A stretch of 64,000 bases of DNA, taken from contig NZ_WING01000001.1 in assembly GCF_009793335.1 (NCBI RefSeq), positions 5,022,001-5,086,000 on the forward strand. The letters are read 5' to 3'. The stretch comes from Actinomadura sp. J1-007. Its GTDB lineage: Bacteria; Actinomycetota; Actinomycetes; Streptosporangiales; Streptosporangiaceae. Below, in pieces: positions 43,491-51,442 of the stretch. Made by a program: the position numbers and the translations under genes. The notes beneath the pieces were generated by a model. The model searched no databases, was not told the origin of the DNA, and worked only from the letters and a program-made list of their open reading frames with translations. Each line of letters starts with the position of its first letter. Positions within the stretch are counted from its first letter, which is position 1.

Positions 43491-44474
43491 ATGGCTGACT
43501 CCGCGTTCGGCGGTGGATGGCATCCGCAGGGGAGCTGCTCGCTGTTCCTCTGCGACATCGCCTCGTTCGGCAGCGAGACACGCACCGACGACGCCCGCGC
43601 GCACGTGCGGTCCGCGCTCTACGAGTCGCTGCGGACCGCGTTCGAGGACTCCTCGATCGCGCCGGCCGGCTGCTACGGCGAGGACCGGGGCGACGGGGCG
43701 ATGATCGTCGTGCCGCCCGACGTCGCGACCGCGCGGCTGCTCGCCTCGGTGGTGGAGCGGCTGCGCGCGCGGGTGCGGCGGCACAACCGGCTGTCGAGCG
43801 AGGCGGCGCGGATGCGGCTGCGGCTCGCGGTGCACGTCGGGGAGGTGCGCTGGGACGGCAACGGGCTCGTCGGCACGGCCGTGAACCGCGCGTTCCGCCT
43901 GCTCGACGCCCCGTCGTTCAAGGCGGTGTTCGAGGAGGCCGGCACGGACGTCGCGCTGATCGTGTCCGACCGTGTGTACGAGGACGTGGTCAGGCACGAG
44001 CTCGACCTCGTCGACCCCGAGGACTACGCGCCGATCGACGTCGAGGTGAAGGAGACGAGGACGACCGCGTGGTTCACGCTGCCGGGCCGTCCGCACGCGG
44101 CCCGCGCCGTCGCGGTGTCGGCGCGGCCCCCGGCGGTGCGGCCGGCGGGCGCGGCGCCCGAGGCGAGCTGGGCCCCGCCTCCGCCCGGCGGCACGGCGAA
44201 CTTGTTCGAGCTGGTCGACCGCACGCTGGAGATCCCGCTGATGGCGACCGAGCGGGGCCGCCAGCAGGTCGTCGGCGCGCTGCCCCTGGAGATCATGACG
44301 GTGATCCCGCGCTCGCCGGACGCCCGCTCCGACACCTACGCGATCATCCGGACGTGCCTGGACTACCCGGGCGGGCTCCAGGGGTTCGTGGCGGCGCTGC
44401 GCGGGTTCGTCGGCGACTCGATGGCCCTGAACCGGCTGGAGCAGGCCATCGCCCGCCTGCTCCTCCAGCCCTGA
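43491..44474 (+). CDS. Class III nucleotide-cyclase domain fused to EAD2 (candidate effector)
   Basis: 327 aa. ATG 43491 is preferred to GTG 43482 because AAGGTGA is 6 bases upstream. Residues about 12-200 are a cyclase homology domain: FLCDIASFG with Asp22 (metal), GEDRGDGAMIVVP with Asp68, and VGTAVNRAFRLLDA with Asn132 and Arg136 (transition-state pair), so metal and catalytic positions are present. After an Ala/Pro linker, residues about 235-327 match EAD2: LFELVDRTLEIPLMA, DTYAIIRTCLDYPGGLQGFV, GDSMALNRLEQAIARLLLQ. The same domain heads the VMAP protein, so this is the likely effector. Product (cAMP, cGMP or another) is not deducible. Confidence 0.82.
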   Translation: MADSAFGGGWHPQGSCSLFLCDIASFGSETRTDDARAHVRSALYESLRTAFEDSSIAPAGCYGEDRGDGAMIVVPPDVATARLLASVVERLRARVRRHNRLSSEAARMRLRLAVHVGEVRWDGNGLVGTAVNRAFRLLDAPSFKAVFEEAGTDVALIVSDRVYEDVVRHELDLVDPEDYAPIDVEVKETRTTAWFTLPGRPHAARAVAVSARPPAVRPAGAAPEASWAPPPPGGTANLFELVDRTLEIPLMATERGRQQVVGALPLEIMTVIPRSPDARSDTYAIIRTCLDYPGGLQGFVAALRGFVGDSMALNRLEQAIARLLLQP

Positions 44475-44513
44475 CGCCCCCGCGCGGCCGGCGCGCCGCC
44501 GGACACCTGGCGG

Positions 44514-45491
44514 TCAGCGCTGGCCGCCGGGCCCGTCTCCGCCGCGGTCGCCGTCGCGTTCGGCCGCGCCGGACAGCGCGTCCACGACCGCCTCGCTCGC
44601 GTGCTCGACCGCCGCGACACCGGCGGCCATCGTCGGGTGGCGCTCGGAGATGACGGCGACGAGGAACGAGCGGCCGTGCCCGTCGCGGACGAGCCCGATG
44701 CTGTTGACCGTCCAGCGCCCGCCCTGCGCCTCGCGGGGCAGCCAGCCGTTCTTCAGCGCCACGGACGCGTCGCGCCCGGCCGCCGCGCTGACGCCCCACG
44801 CCTGCTCGGCCGTCACGTCCCCCATCAGGCCGAGGACGTAGCGGCGCGCGGCGGCGTCGAGCGGCCCGTCCCGGCGGGTGAGCGCGCCGAGGAGGCGGAC
44901 CTGGTCGGCGGCGCTCGTCCTGGTCGAGCCCCACGCCTCGCCGAGGCCCGGATGGGTGTCGTGCAGCCCGAGCCTCCGGTTGGCGGCGGCGAGGCCGTGC
45001 GCGCCGCCGATCGCGCGCCACAGCTCCGTCGCGGCGTCGTTGTCGCTGACCGTGATGGCGCGTTCGGCGAGGCGGCGTTCGTTGGCGGTGAGGTCGCGGT
45101 GCCGGGCGCGCGCCTGGAGCAGCAGCGCGACGACGATGTCGACCTTCACGATGCTGGCCGTCGCGGTCCGGACGCCGGGGCCGTAGGTGTAGCCGAGGCC
45201 GCTGGACGGCTCGCGGACCGACACCGACAGGCGGCCGTCGCGGCCGTCCAGGTAGCGGTCCAGCGCGCGCGTCAGCGCGTCCCGCCGCGCCTTGGAGAAC
45301 GACGGCGGGACGGGCGCGGACGGCGACGGCGCGGGCGCGGGCGCGGTCATGCGCGCCGTCCCGGCCGTCGCGGGCGCGAGGACGGCCTCGTCCCACGGCA
45401 TGAGCGTGGTGGAGGAGAGGGCGGCCAGGACGGCGCAGCCGCCCGCGAAGAGGGCCGACCCGAGCGCGGCCCGCAGTCGTGTGAGACCCAT
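44514..45491 (-). CDS. Class A beta-lactamase-like secreted serine hydrolase
   Basis: 325 aa, ATG 45491. Signal or anchor segment about 8-30, then an Ala/Pro/Ser linker to 62. Active-site motifs: ASIVKVD with Ser113 and Lys116 (SxxK), VSDNDAA (SDN 149-151), and KNGWLP in the place of KTG. The general fold (LSVSVREPSSGLGYTYGPG) fits the class A/penicillin-binding group. KNG instead of KTG and no clear Glu-x-x-x-Asn omega-loop pair make true beta-lactamase activity uncertain; it may be a D,D-peptidase-like enzyme. It converges with the cyclase gene. Confidence 0.82.
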   Translation of the reverse strand: MGLTRLRAALGSALFAGGCAVLAALSSTTLMPWDEAVLAPATAGTARMTAPAPAPSPSAPVPPSFSKARRDALTRALDRYLDGRDGRLSVSVREPSSGLGYTYGPGVRTATASIVKVDIVVALLLQARARHRDLTANERRLAERAITVSDNDAATELWRAIGGAHGLAAANRRLGLHDTHPGLGEAWGSTRTSAADQVRLLGALTRRDGPLDAAARRYVLGLMGDVTAEQAWGVSAAAGRDASVALKNGWLPREAQGGRWTVNSIGLVRDGHGRSFLVAVISERHPTMAAGVAAVEHASEAVVDALSGAAERDGDRGGDGPGGQR

Positions 45492-45587
45492 GGCGCGAGT
45501 CTCACGAGACGGATGTTTCCTCGGCGTTTACCGTGCACGGGCGTTACCTGTGTGGCGAGGGGCGGGAGCGGCGGGGCGGACGCGGCG

Positions 45588-46406
45588 TCAGCGGCGCTCG
45601 GCGGTCAGCAGGATGAACAGGGCGGTCGGGAAGCCCTCGCGCCACCACGGGTCGTCGCGGATCTGCTCGGGCGTCGGGTGCGGCTCGCGCAGGTCGGCGA
45701 TGACGAAACCCGCGTCTCGGAGCGTTCCAGAGTAGTACTCCAGAGGCCGCAGCCACGAAGTGATCATCGAGGGCGACTCCAGGCCGTCGACCCGGAAGCG
45801 CTGGTCCACGCCGCGCGGCGCGAAGTAGCGGGCGGCGGGCACGCTGCCCGCCGCGCCGTGCTCGGCGTCCACGGTGTAGAAGCAGGGGTGCAGGGTCAGG
45901 ATGACCAGCCGCCCGCCGCCGCGCAGCACCCGGCCGAACTCGTGGATCGCCCCCGTCGGGTCGGGCAGGTGGCTGAACAGGTGGTTGCAGACCACCAGGT
46001 CGAACGAGGCGTCCTCCAGCGGCATCGCGTCCACGCTCGCGCAGGTGAACGAGGCCGTTCCCGCGTCGGGGCCGTCCGGGCCGCCGGGGCCGCCGGGGGC
46101 GTGCGGGCCGTAGTTCTTGGCCGCGTCGATCAGGCCCTCGCAGGAGTCGACGCCGACCACGTCCGCGCCGGCCGAGGCGAGCGTCCGGGCGAGGTAGCCC
46201 TCGCCGCAGCCCGCGTCCAGCACCCGCAGGCCCTCGACCGGCCCGATCGCGTCGAGCAGGGCGCGGTCGGTGAGGTCGGTCCGGTACCGGTCGCGCCGCT
46301 CGCGGATGACCTTCACCCAGTACTCCGCGTTGGCCTCCCACCGCTCGCGCGTGAGGTTCACGACCGCTCGGCTCGCGTCGTTCACCGGCTCCCCGCTCTC
46401 CCGCAT
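45588..46406 (-). CDS. SAM-dependent methyltransferase (class I)
   Basis: 272 aa, ATG 46406 (AAGGG about 10 bases upstream; GTG eight codons later is an alternative). Motif I VLDAGCGEGYLARTLA near residue 62, acidic loop end VVGVDSC, motif II-like ASFDLVVCNHLFSHL, then RVLRGGGRLVILTLHP. A Gly/Pro-rich insert (PGGPGGPDGPD) lies near residue 105. UbiE/MenG-like small-molecule methyltransferase in appearance. It starts 4 bases after the corrected stop of the HTH-like gene upstream, so it is probably the second gene of that operon. Confidence 0.85.
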   Translation of the reverse strand: MRESGEPVNDASRAVVNLTRERWEANAEYWVKVIRERRDRYRTDLTDRALLDAIGPVEGLRVLDAGCGEGYLARTLASAGADVVGVDSCEGLIDAAKNYGPHAPGGPGGPDGPDAGTASFTCASVDAMPLEDASFDLVVCNHLFSHLPDPTGAIHEFGRVLRGGGRLVILTLHPCFYTVDAEHGAAGSVPAARYFAPRGVDQRFRVDGLESPSMITSWLRPLEYYSGTLRDAGFVIADLREPHPTPEQIRDDPWWREGFPTALFILLTAERR

Positions 46407-46410
46407 GGGC

Positions 46411-47456
46411 TCATGCCATGCCCTTCAGTTTTCCGATCAGTGCGATGCAGGTCGCGCGGACCCTCCGGTCGCGGCAGTCGGCCGCCCGCCCTTCCAGGGC
46501 CCGCACGAGGTCGGCCCGGCGCCCCCGAACGTGGGGTCGCGGCGCAGCGCCAACGGGATGTAGGTGGACGCCAGGTAGTACAGGTAGGCGTCGTTGTAGC
46601 TCCCGATCTCCCGGAGCACCTCGCGCGCGGTGTTGCGCAGCAGCAGGGAGCCGGGGAGCGTGAAGTCGGAGCTGATCCGCCCGTCGCGGCTGTAGGTGGG
46701 GAACGACCACTCCTCCAGCGCCGCGTACACCGGCGTCGCCTCCAGCTCGCGGCGGTACCGCTCGGCGAGTTCGAGGTCGTCGTTGCTGATGAGCGAGCCC
46801 ATCACCACGCCCCGCATCATGAACGCGGTGCGCCGTCCGGGGACCTCGAACGACAGGTCCGCCTCCATCGACCCGGTCACCTTGCTGACCTGATGCGTCA
46901 GCACGTTCAACGCCAGGATCGAATGGAACGAGTAGGTCTTGCGGTTCAGCCGCGGGGCCAGTTCGACCGACGACTCGAACAGTTTGCCGGGATTGGCGAG
47001 AAGCCCCTCGCCCGGCGTGGTCGAGAAAAGCGTCTCCAGCGCGCGGTCCTGTTCCCGTCCCCAGAACCGGGCCAGATAGGACGACACTTTCGGGACCGAG
47101 TCGCCGCGCACGATGCACAGCGCCGCCTCCAGCGCGTTCAGCAGGTGCTGCTGCGCGACCGAGGACGCTTCGAGCGCCCCCAGATCGACCGTCAGGCCCT
47201 CCGACTGGAGGTCGGAGACGAGCACGTTGCGCCGTTTCAGCAGGGAGTGCGCCATCGAGTACTCGGCGATTCCCGGAACGGACGACATCAGGCTCTGGAG
47301 GGACCGGCCGCTGATCCGGTCGAGCCACGCGGGGTTGTCCCAGAGGCGGAACACGGTGCTCTCGTCGAGCCCTGAGAAAATCGCCACGTCGGACATGTTC
47401 AGCCCCATGTCCTGGGTGATCTCGGAAAGGGACTTCGGCTCGCTGTCCGCTGTCAT
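46411..47456 (-). CDS. Putative HTH regulator-like protein, unknown family, C-terminus restored by one base
   Basis: ATG 47456 (MTADSEPKSLSEITQ) or 47477. The N-terminus ITQDMGLNMSDVAIFSGLDESTVFRLWDN reads like a helix-turn-helix. The rest (about 60-330) is helical with conserved-looking ARFWGREQDRALETLF and LNRKTYSFHSILALNVL, but I do not recognise the family. In the raw frame the end is an unlikely Gly/Pro/Arg tail. Adding one base to the C5 run at 46522-46526 gives RRADLVRALEGRAADCRDRR and a stop at 46411, just before the methyltransferase start. Possibly it regulates that methyltransferase; this is inference. Confidence 0.6.
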
Positions 47457-47555
47457 GGCCCGCCCCAAGAGTGGCATTCGCTGACTCTTCGATCGTAACG
47501 GCGGGGTGGAGCCGGGCAAGTGTGGTCAGTCGGATCAGTCCGTTCGGTCGGCCGG

Positions 47556-48389
47556 TCAGCCGGGCGTGCGGCCGACCCAGCCGACCAGCGGCGTCGGGTC
47601 GCCGGTCGCCGGGTCGCGAACGGAGTGGGCGAGGTTGGCCTGGCGCGGGCGGACCGCGCCGAGGCCGCGGACGAGCGCCCCGATGGCCTCCCGCGTCCGC
47701 GGCACGAACGGCACGCCCGCCTCCCCGTACAGCGCGGCCATCGTGTCGAGCTGCGGGGTCCGCTCGGCGTGCGACAGCACGACGCGGCTGCCGGGCGGCA
47801 GGCTCCGCACGAGCGTCTCCAGGATGCCGCGCGGGTCCTCGGCGTCGGTGACGTGGTGCAGCACGCACATCAGCAGCACCGCGACGGGCCGGCCGAGGTC
47901 GATCAGCCGGCCGAGCTCGGGGTGCGCGAGGACGCCGCCGGGCGCGCGCAGGTCGGCCCCGAACGCGCCGGTGCCGCCGTCCACGGCGAGCAGCGCCCGC
48001 GCGTGGCTGAGCACCAGCGGGTCGTTGTCGACGTAGGCGACCCGGCAGTCGGGGGCGTGGCGGCGGGCGAGCGCGTCCACGCTCTCGCCCGCGGGCAGGC
48101 CGCAGCCGACGTCGACGAACTGCCGGATCCCGGCCCGTTCGGCGAGCAGCCGGACCGAGCGGCGCAGGAACGCCCGGTTCGCGGCGACCATCCCCGCGAC
48201 GGCCGGCGCCTCCCGCAGGACCTGCTCGGCGAGGTTGCGGTCGGCCGCGTAGTTGTCCTTGCCGCCGAGGAAGTAGTCGTGCATCCGGGCGATGTTGGGC
48301 GGGGTGTCCTCCAGCCCGGGGGCGCACCCCTCGGGCGGCCGGCCGAGCGTGGCCCGCCGCCGTATGCTCAGCACGGTTCCCACGGTCAC
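47556..48389 (-). CDS. SAM-dependent methyltransferase (PF04672/DUF574-type)
   Basis: 277 aa from GTG 48389, which overlaps the upstream ATPase stop (GTGA) and has GAAGG 5 bases before it. Hallmarks of this actinobacterial family: PNIARMHDYFLGGKDNYAADR, then FVDVGCGLPAGESV (SAM site), VAYVDNDPLVLSHARALL, and VLLMCVLHHVTD. Substrates of the family are unknown. Genes of this type are abundant in actinomycetes and are often next to regulatory ATPases, as here. Confidence 0.9.
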   Translation of the reverse strand: MTVGTVLSIRRRATLGRPPEGCAPGLEDTPPNIARMHDYFLGGKDNYAADRNLAEQVLREAPAVAGMVAANRAFLRRSVRLLAERAGIRQFVDVGCGLPAGESVDALARRHAPDCRVAYVDNDPLVLSHARALLAVDGGTGAFGADLRAPGGVLAHPELGRLIDLGRPVAVLLMCVLHHVTDAEDPRGILETLVRSLPPGSRVVLSHAERTPQLDTMAALYGEAGVPFVPRTREAIGALVRGLGAVRPRQANLAHSVRDPATGDPTPLVGWVGRTPG

Positions 48390-48958
48390 AGCACCTTCCA
48401 TCCGTCGCCGACGGCGAGCGCGAACCAGAACGTCCAGCCGCCGCCGGGGTGGCGGCGGGTGCCGGTCTCGGTGGCGAGCGCCTCGATCAGGTACGGCCCC
48501 CACTCGGCGACGGCGAGCGGGTCGTCCGGCCTCGGCGGCGCGCTCCGAGGGAGGCCGCCCCCGGTGACCTCCACCCGGACGCACCGCCCGGCGTACCGCG
48601 CGCACAGCCGGATCCGGCCGTTCTCGCGGGCCCCCGCGTGCAAGACGGCGCGCGTCACGGCCTCGCTCGTCAGCAGCTCCAGGTCGCCGACCACCGCCGG
48701 GACGGCGATGAAGCAGGCGCCGACCAGCTCCCTGACATAGGTGCGGGCGGGCCGTACCGCCGCGGGCGTCGCGGCGAGCTCGATCTCTCCGAGCAGCCGG
48801 TCGGGCGCGCCGCTCGCGTTCCACCCGGCGGGCTCGCCGAGCTCCAGTGACGGTTCGAACGACGGCGCCGGAGAGAGGACCGGCGCTCCTGACCACGCGT
48901 CTCGTACGTCCATGGCAACGACGGCATCACGCATTCGTGTCGGGCTGTAACCGAACAT
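48386..48958 (-). CDS. HATPase_c-type ATP-binding protein (anti-sigma factor kinase-like)
   Basis: About 190 aa from ATG 48958; ATG 48934 or 48913 are alternatives because no RBS stands out. Residues from about 60 on show the anti-sigma kinase pattern: PAAVRPARTYVRELVGACF, LELLTSEAVTRAVLHAG (the N-box region, with Thr/Arg where Asn is canonical), RCVRVEVTGGG and GGGWTFWFAL. The usual Asn of the N-box is not clear, so ATP turnover may be weak. Translationally coupled with the methyltransferase. Confidence 0.72.
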   Translation of the reverse strand: MFGYSPTRMRDAVVAMDVRDAWSGAPVLSPAPSFEPSLELGEPAGWNASGAPDRLLGEIELAATPAAVRPARTYVRELVGACFIAVPAVVGDLELLTSEAVTRAVLHAGARENGRIRLCARYAGRCVRVEVTGGGLPRSAPPRPDDPLAVAEWGPYLIEALATETGTRRHPGGGWTFWFALAVGDGWKVL

Positions 48959-49279
48959 TCGCTTGGTGGTCTGGTCGGGGATCGGACCGGCGGCGCGGGA
49001 GCGGGTCCCGGGCCGCACGACACCCACACTGACGCCGGGACGGGGGCCGAGTCACCGTCGCTTGCGCGCGTGCAATGCCCCTCCGCCACGCAGCGCGAAC
49101 GCCGTCGTACCGGCCGTCCGCCGCACCGGCGCCGACGTGCGGGGCCTCTGGACCGGTACCGTGCCGACCGAACGGCCGGACCCCGCCGACGCACCGGCGG
49201 CGGGCGGCGTCCGGGTCCGGCCGGGTTCCTCCGCCCGGACGGCCGAAGGGGTGCGGGAACCGGGCCGTACAGTCGGAGG
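48959..49279. other. Intergenic region without a recognisable gene
   Basis: About 320 bases between two divergent genes, GC-rich throughout. TACAGT at 49269-49274 may be the -10 of the sigma-factor gene, whose GTG then sits at the transcription start. Nothing else stands out. Confidence 0.4.
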
Positions 49280-50143
49280 GTGGACGAGTTCGAGGAGCAC
49301 CGCGGGCACCTGTGGGGCGTCGCGTACCGGATCCTCGGCACGGCCGCCGACGCCGACGACGCGGTGCAGGAGACGTGGCTGCGCTGGCGGCGCGCCGACC
49401 GCGCGAACGTGGCCGACGCCCGCGCCTACCTGACCACCGCGGTCAGCCGCGTCTGCTACGACGCGCTCGCCTCCGTGCGCGCGCGCCGCGAGTCGTACGT
49501 CGGGGAGTGGCTGCCCGAGCCCCTCGTCGGGGACGGCGGCCCGCTCCCGGGCCCGGAGGACGCCACGGTCCTGGACGAGTCGGTCGGCATGGCGCTGCTC
49601 GCCGTCATGGAGCGGCTCAGCCCGGCCGAGCGGACGTCGCTGGTGCTGCACGACGTGTTCGCGATGCCGTTCGAGGAGATCGCCGGGATCGTCGGGCGCA
49701 CCCCGGGCGCCGTCCGCCAGCTCGCCTCCCGCGCCCGCCGCCGCGTCCAGGACTACGCGCCGCGCCGCACGCCCGACCGCGCCGCGCACGCCGAGGTCCT
49801 CAAGGCGTTCGCGGCGGCGGCGACCGGCGGCGACCTGCCCGGGCTGGTCGCCGTGCTCGACCCCGGCGTGGTGTGGCGGGCGGACGGCGGCGGCGAGGCG
49901 AGCGCGGCCCTGGTGCCGGTCACCGGCGCGGACCGCGTCGCGCGGGTCGTGGCCGGGCTCGTCGCGCGCTGGTACGACGGCATGACCGCCGTGTTCACCG
50001 ACGTCAACGGCGCCCCCGGCATCGTGCTGCTGGACGCCTCCGGCGCGGTCGACTCGGTGCTCGCCTTCACCGTCGCGGACGGCCGGATCACCGAGGTGGA
50101 CGTGGTCCGCAACCCGCGCAAGCTCGCCCGCGTCGCGGTGTGA
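49280..50143 (+). CDS. ECF-type RNA polymerase sigma factor, SigJ-like, with SnoaL-like C-terminus
   Basis: 287 aa from GTG 49280; GGAGG touches the start, so translation may be leaderless. Region 2: MDEFEEHRGHLWGVAYRILG, ADADDAVQETWLRWRRAD. Region 4: MERLSPAERTSLVLHDVFA and FEEIAGIVGRTPGAVRQLAS. From about 175 a SnoaL-like domain (AHAEVLKAFAAAATGGDLPG, DADGVVWRADGGGEA-like) replaces an anti-sigma partner, typical of the ECF41/SigJ group. The adjacent FAD oxidoreductase gene, a frequent neighbour of ECF41 factors, is its probable target. Confidence 0.92.
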   Translation: MDEFEEHRGHLWGVAYRILGTAADADDAVQETWLRWRRADRANVADARAYLTTAVSRVCYDALASVRARRESYVGEWLPEPLVGDGGPLPGPEDATVLDESVGMALLAVMERLSPAERTSLVLHDVFAMPFEEIAGIVGRTPGAVRQLASRARRRVQDYAPRRTPDRAAHAEVLKAFAAAATGGDLPGLVAVLDPGVVWRADGGGEASAALVPVTGADRVARVVAGLVARWYDGMTAVFTDVNGAPGIVLLDASGAVDSVLAFTVADGRITEVDVVRNPRKLARVAV

Positions 50144-50210
50144 GGCGGGTCACTCAGACATTCCGCCGCGCCGTCCGGTCTTCCCTGCGAGACGTACCAA
50201 GGAGGCGGTC

Positions 50211-51401
50211 ATGCGGAGAGCGGACGGGAACAAGGGCGGCGCGCGGAGCGCGGGCGGCGGCGCGAGGCGCGTCGCGGACATCGTGGTCATCGGCGCCGGG
50301 TACGCGGGCATGACGGCGGCGCTGCGGCTCGACCGGCGGCACCGGATCACGCTGATCGACGCGGAGGACGCGTTCACCCAGCGGGTCCGGACGCACGAGC
50401 TGCTCGGCGACCGCGCGAGCGTGTCCACCCCGGTCGCCGAGCTGGTCCGCGGGACGGGCATCACCGCGGTCACCGCGCGCGTCACGGGCCTGGACCTGGA
50501 CGGGCGGCGCGTGCTCACCGGCGACGGCCGGGCGTTCCACTACGACCACCTCGTCTACGCGCTCGGCAGCGGCACCGACACGCGCGTCCCCGGCGTCGCC
50601 GAGCACGCGCTCACCGCCGAGCGGATCGCCGGGCTGCGCGCCCGCCTGGACGGCCCCGGCGGCGAGGTCGCCGTGGTCGGCGGCGGGCTGACCGGGATCG
50701 AGCTGGCGACCGAGCTGGCCGAGACGCACCCCGCGTGGCGCGTGTCGCTGGTCAGCGGCTCCGAGCCCGGGGCGGGGCTGTCGGCCAAGGGCCGCGCCCA
50801 CGTCGCGGCCGTGCTGGCGAGGATGGGCGTCCGCGTCCACAGCGGCACCCGCGTGAAGGCCGTCGAGCCGGGACGGCTGCGCGCCGCCGAGGGCGACATC
50901 GACGCCGACGTGATCGTGTGGGCGGGCTCGTTCGTCCCCGCGCCGCTGGCCGCCGAGGCGGGCCTCGCCGTGGACGGGAGGGGTCGCGCCCTCGTGGACG
51001 CGACGCTCCGTTCGACCTCGCACCCCGAGGTGTACGTCGTCGGCGACGCGGCGGCGGCCGAGGTGCCGGGCGCGGGCACCGCGCGGATGTCGTGCGCGGC
51101 CGGGATGCCGGTCGCCGCGCACGCCGCCGACGCCCTCAACGCGCGGCTGGACGGGCGCGAGCCGAAGCCGTTCCGGTTCCGGTACTTCATCCAGTGCGTC
51201 AGCCTCGGCCGCCGCGACGGGGTGATCCAGTCGGTGCGCTTCGACGACGCGCCCCGCGAGCTGATCCTCTCGGGCCGTCCCGCCGCGCTGGTGAAGGAGC
51301 TGGTGTGCCGGTTCGCGTTCGTCTCCCTCTTCCTCGAACGCCGCCGCCCCGGAACGTACTGGTGGCCGAAGGGCCCGCGCCGCGCCCTCACGCACCGCTG
51401 A
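50211..51401 (+). CDS. NAD(P)/FAD-dependent oxidoreductase (NDH-2-like)
   Basis: 396 aa, ATG 50211, AGGAGG 5 bases upstream. FAD-binding IVVIGAGYAGMTAALRL near residue 24, NAD(P)-binding VAVVGGGLTGIELATEL near 150, and the second FAD motif VYVVGDAAAAEVPG near 275. C-terminal region FIQCVSLGRRDGVIQSV and YWWPKGPRR. This group includes type II NADH dehydrogenase-like and ferredoxin-reductase-like proteins; the acceptor is unknown. Downstream of the SigJ-like factor, 67 bases away, and likely controlled by it. Confidence 0.88.
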   Translation: MRRADGNKGGARSAGGGARRVADIVVIGAGYAGMTAALRLDRRHRITLIDAEDAFTQRVRTHELLGDRASVSTPVAELVRGTGITAVTARVTGLDLDGRRVLTGDGRAFHYDHLVYALGSGTDTRVPGVAEHALTAERIAGLRARLDGPGGEVAVVGGGLTGIELATELAETHPAWRVSLVSGSEPGAGLSAKGRAHVAAVLARMGVRVHSGTRVKAVEPGRLRAAEGDIDADVIVWAGSFVPAPLAAEAGLAVDGRGRALVDATLRSTSHPEVYVVGDAAAAEVPGAGTARMSCAAGMPVAAHAADALNARLDGREPKPFRFRYFIQCVSLGRRDGVIQSVRFDDAPRELILSGRPAALVKELVCRFAFVSLFLERRRPGTYWWPKGPRRALTHR

Positions 51402-51442
51402 GGCGCGGCGCGGGTCAGGCGGCGCGGGCCCTGCGGCGCGGG

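Noticed and set aside
44488..44502. CCGGCG-CGC-CGCCGG hairpin as a bidirectional terminator between convergent genes
   Set aside because: Only 6 bp in a region where such palindromes arise often by composition, and no T-run on either side.
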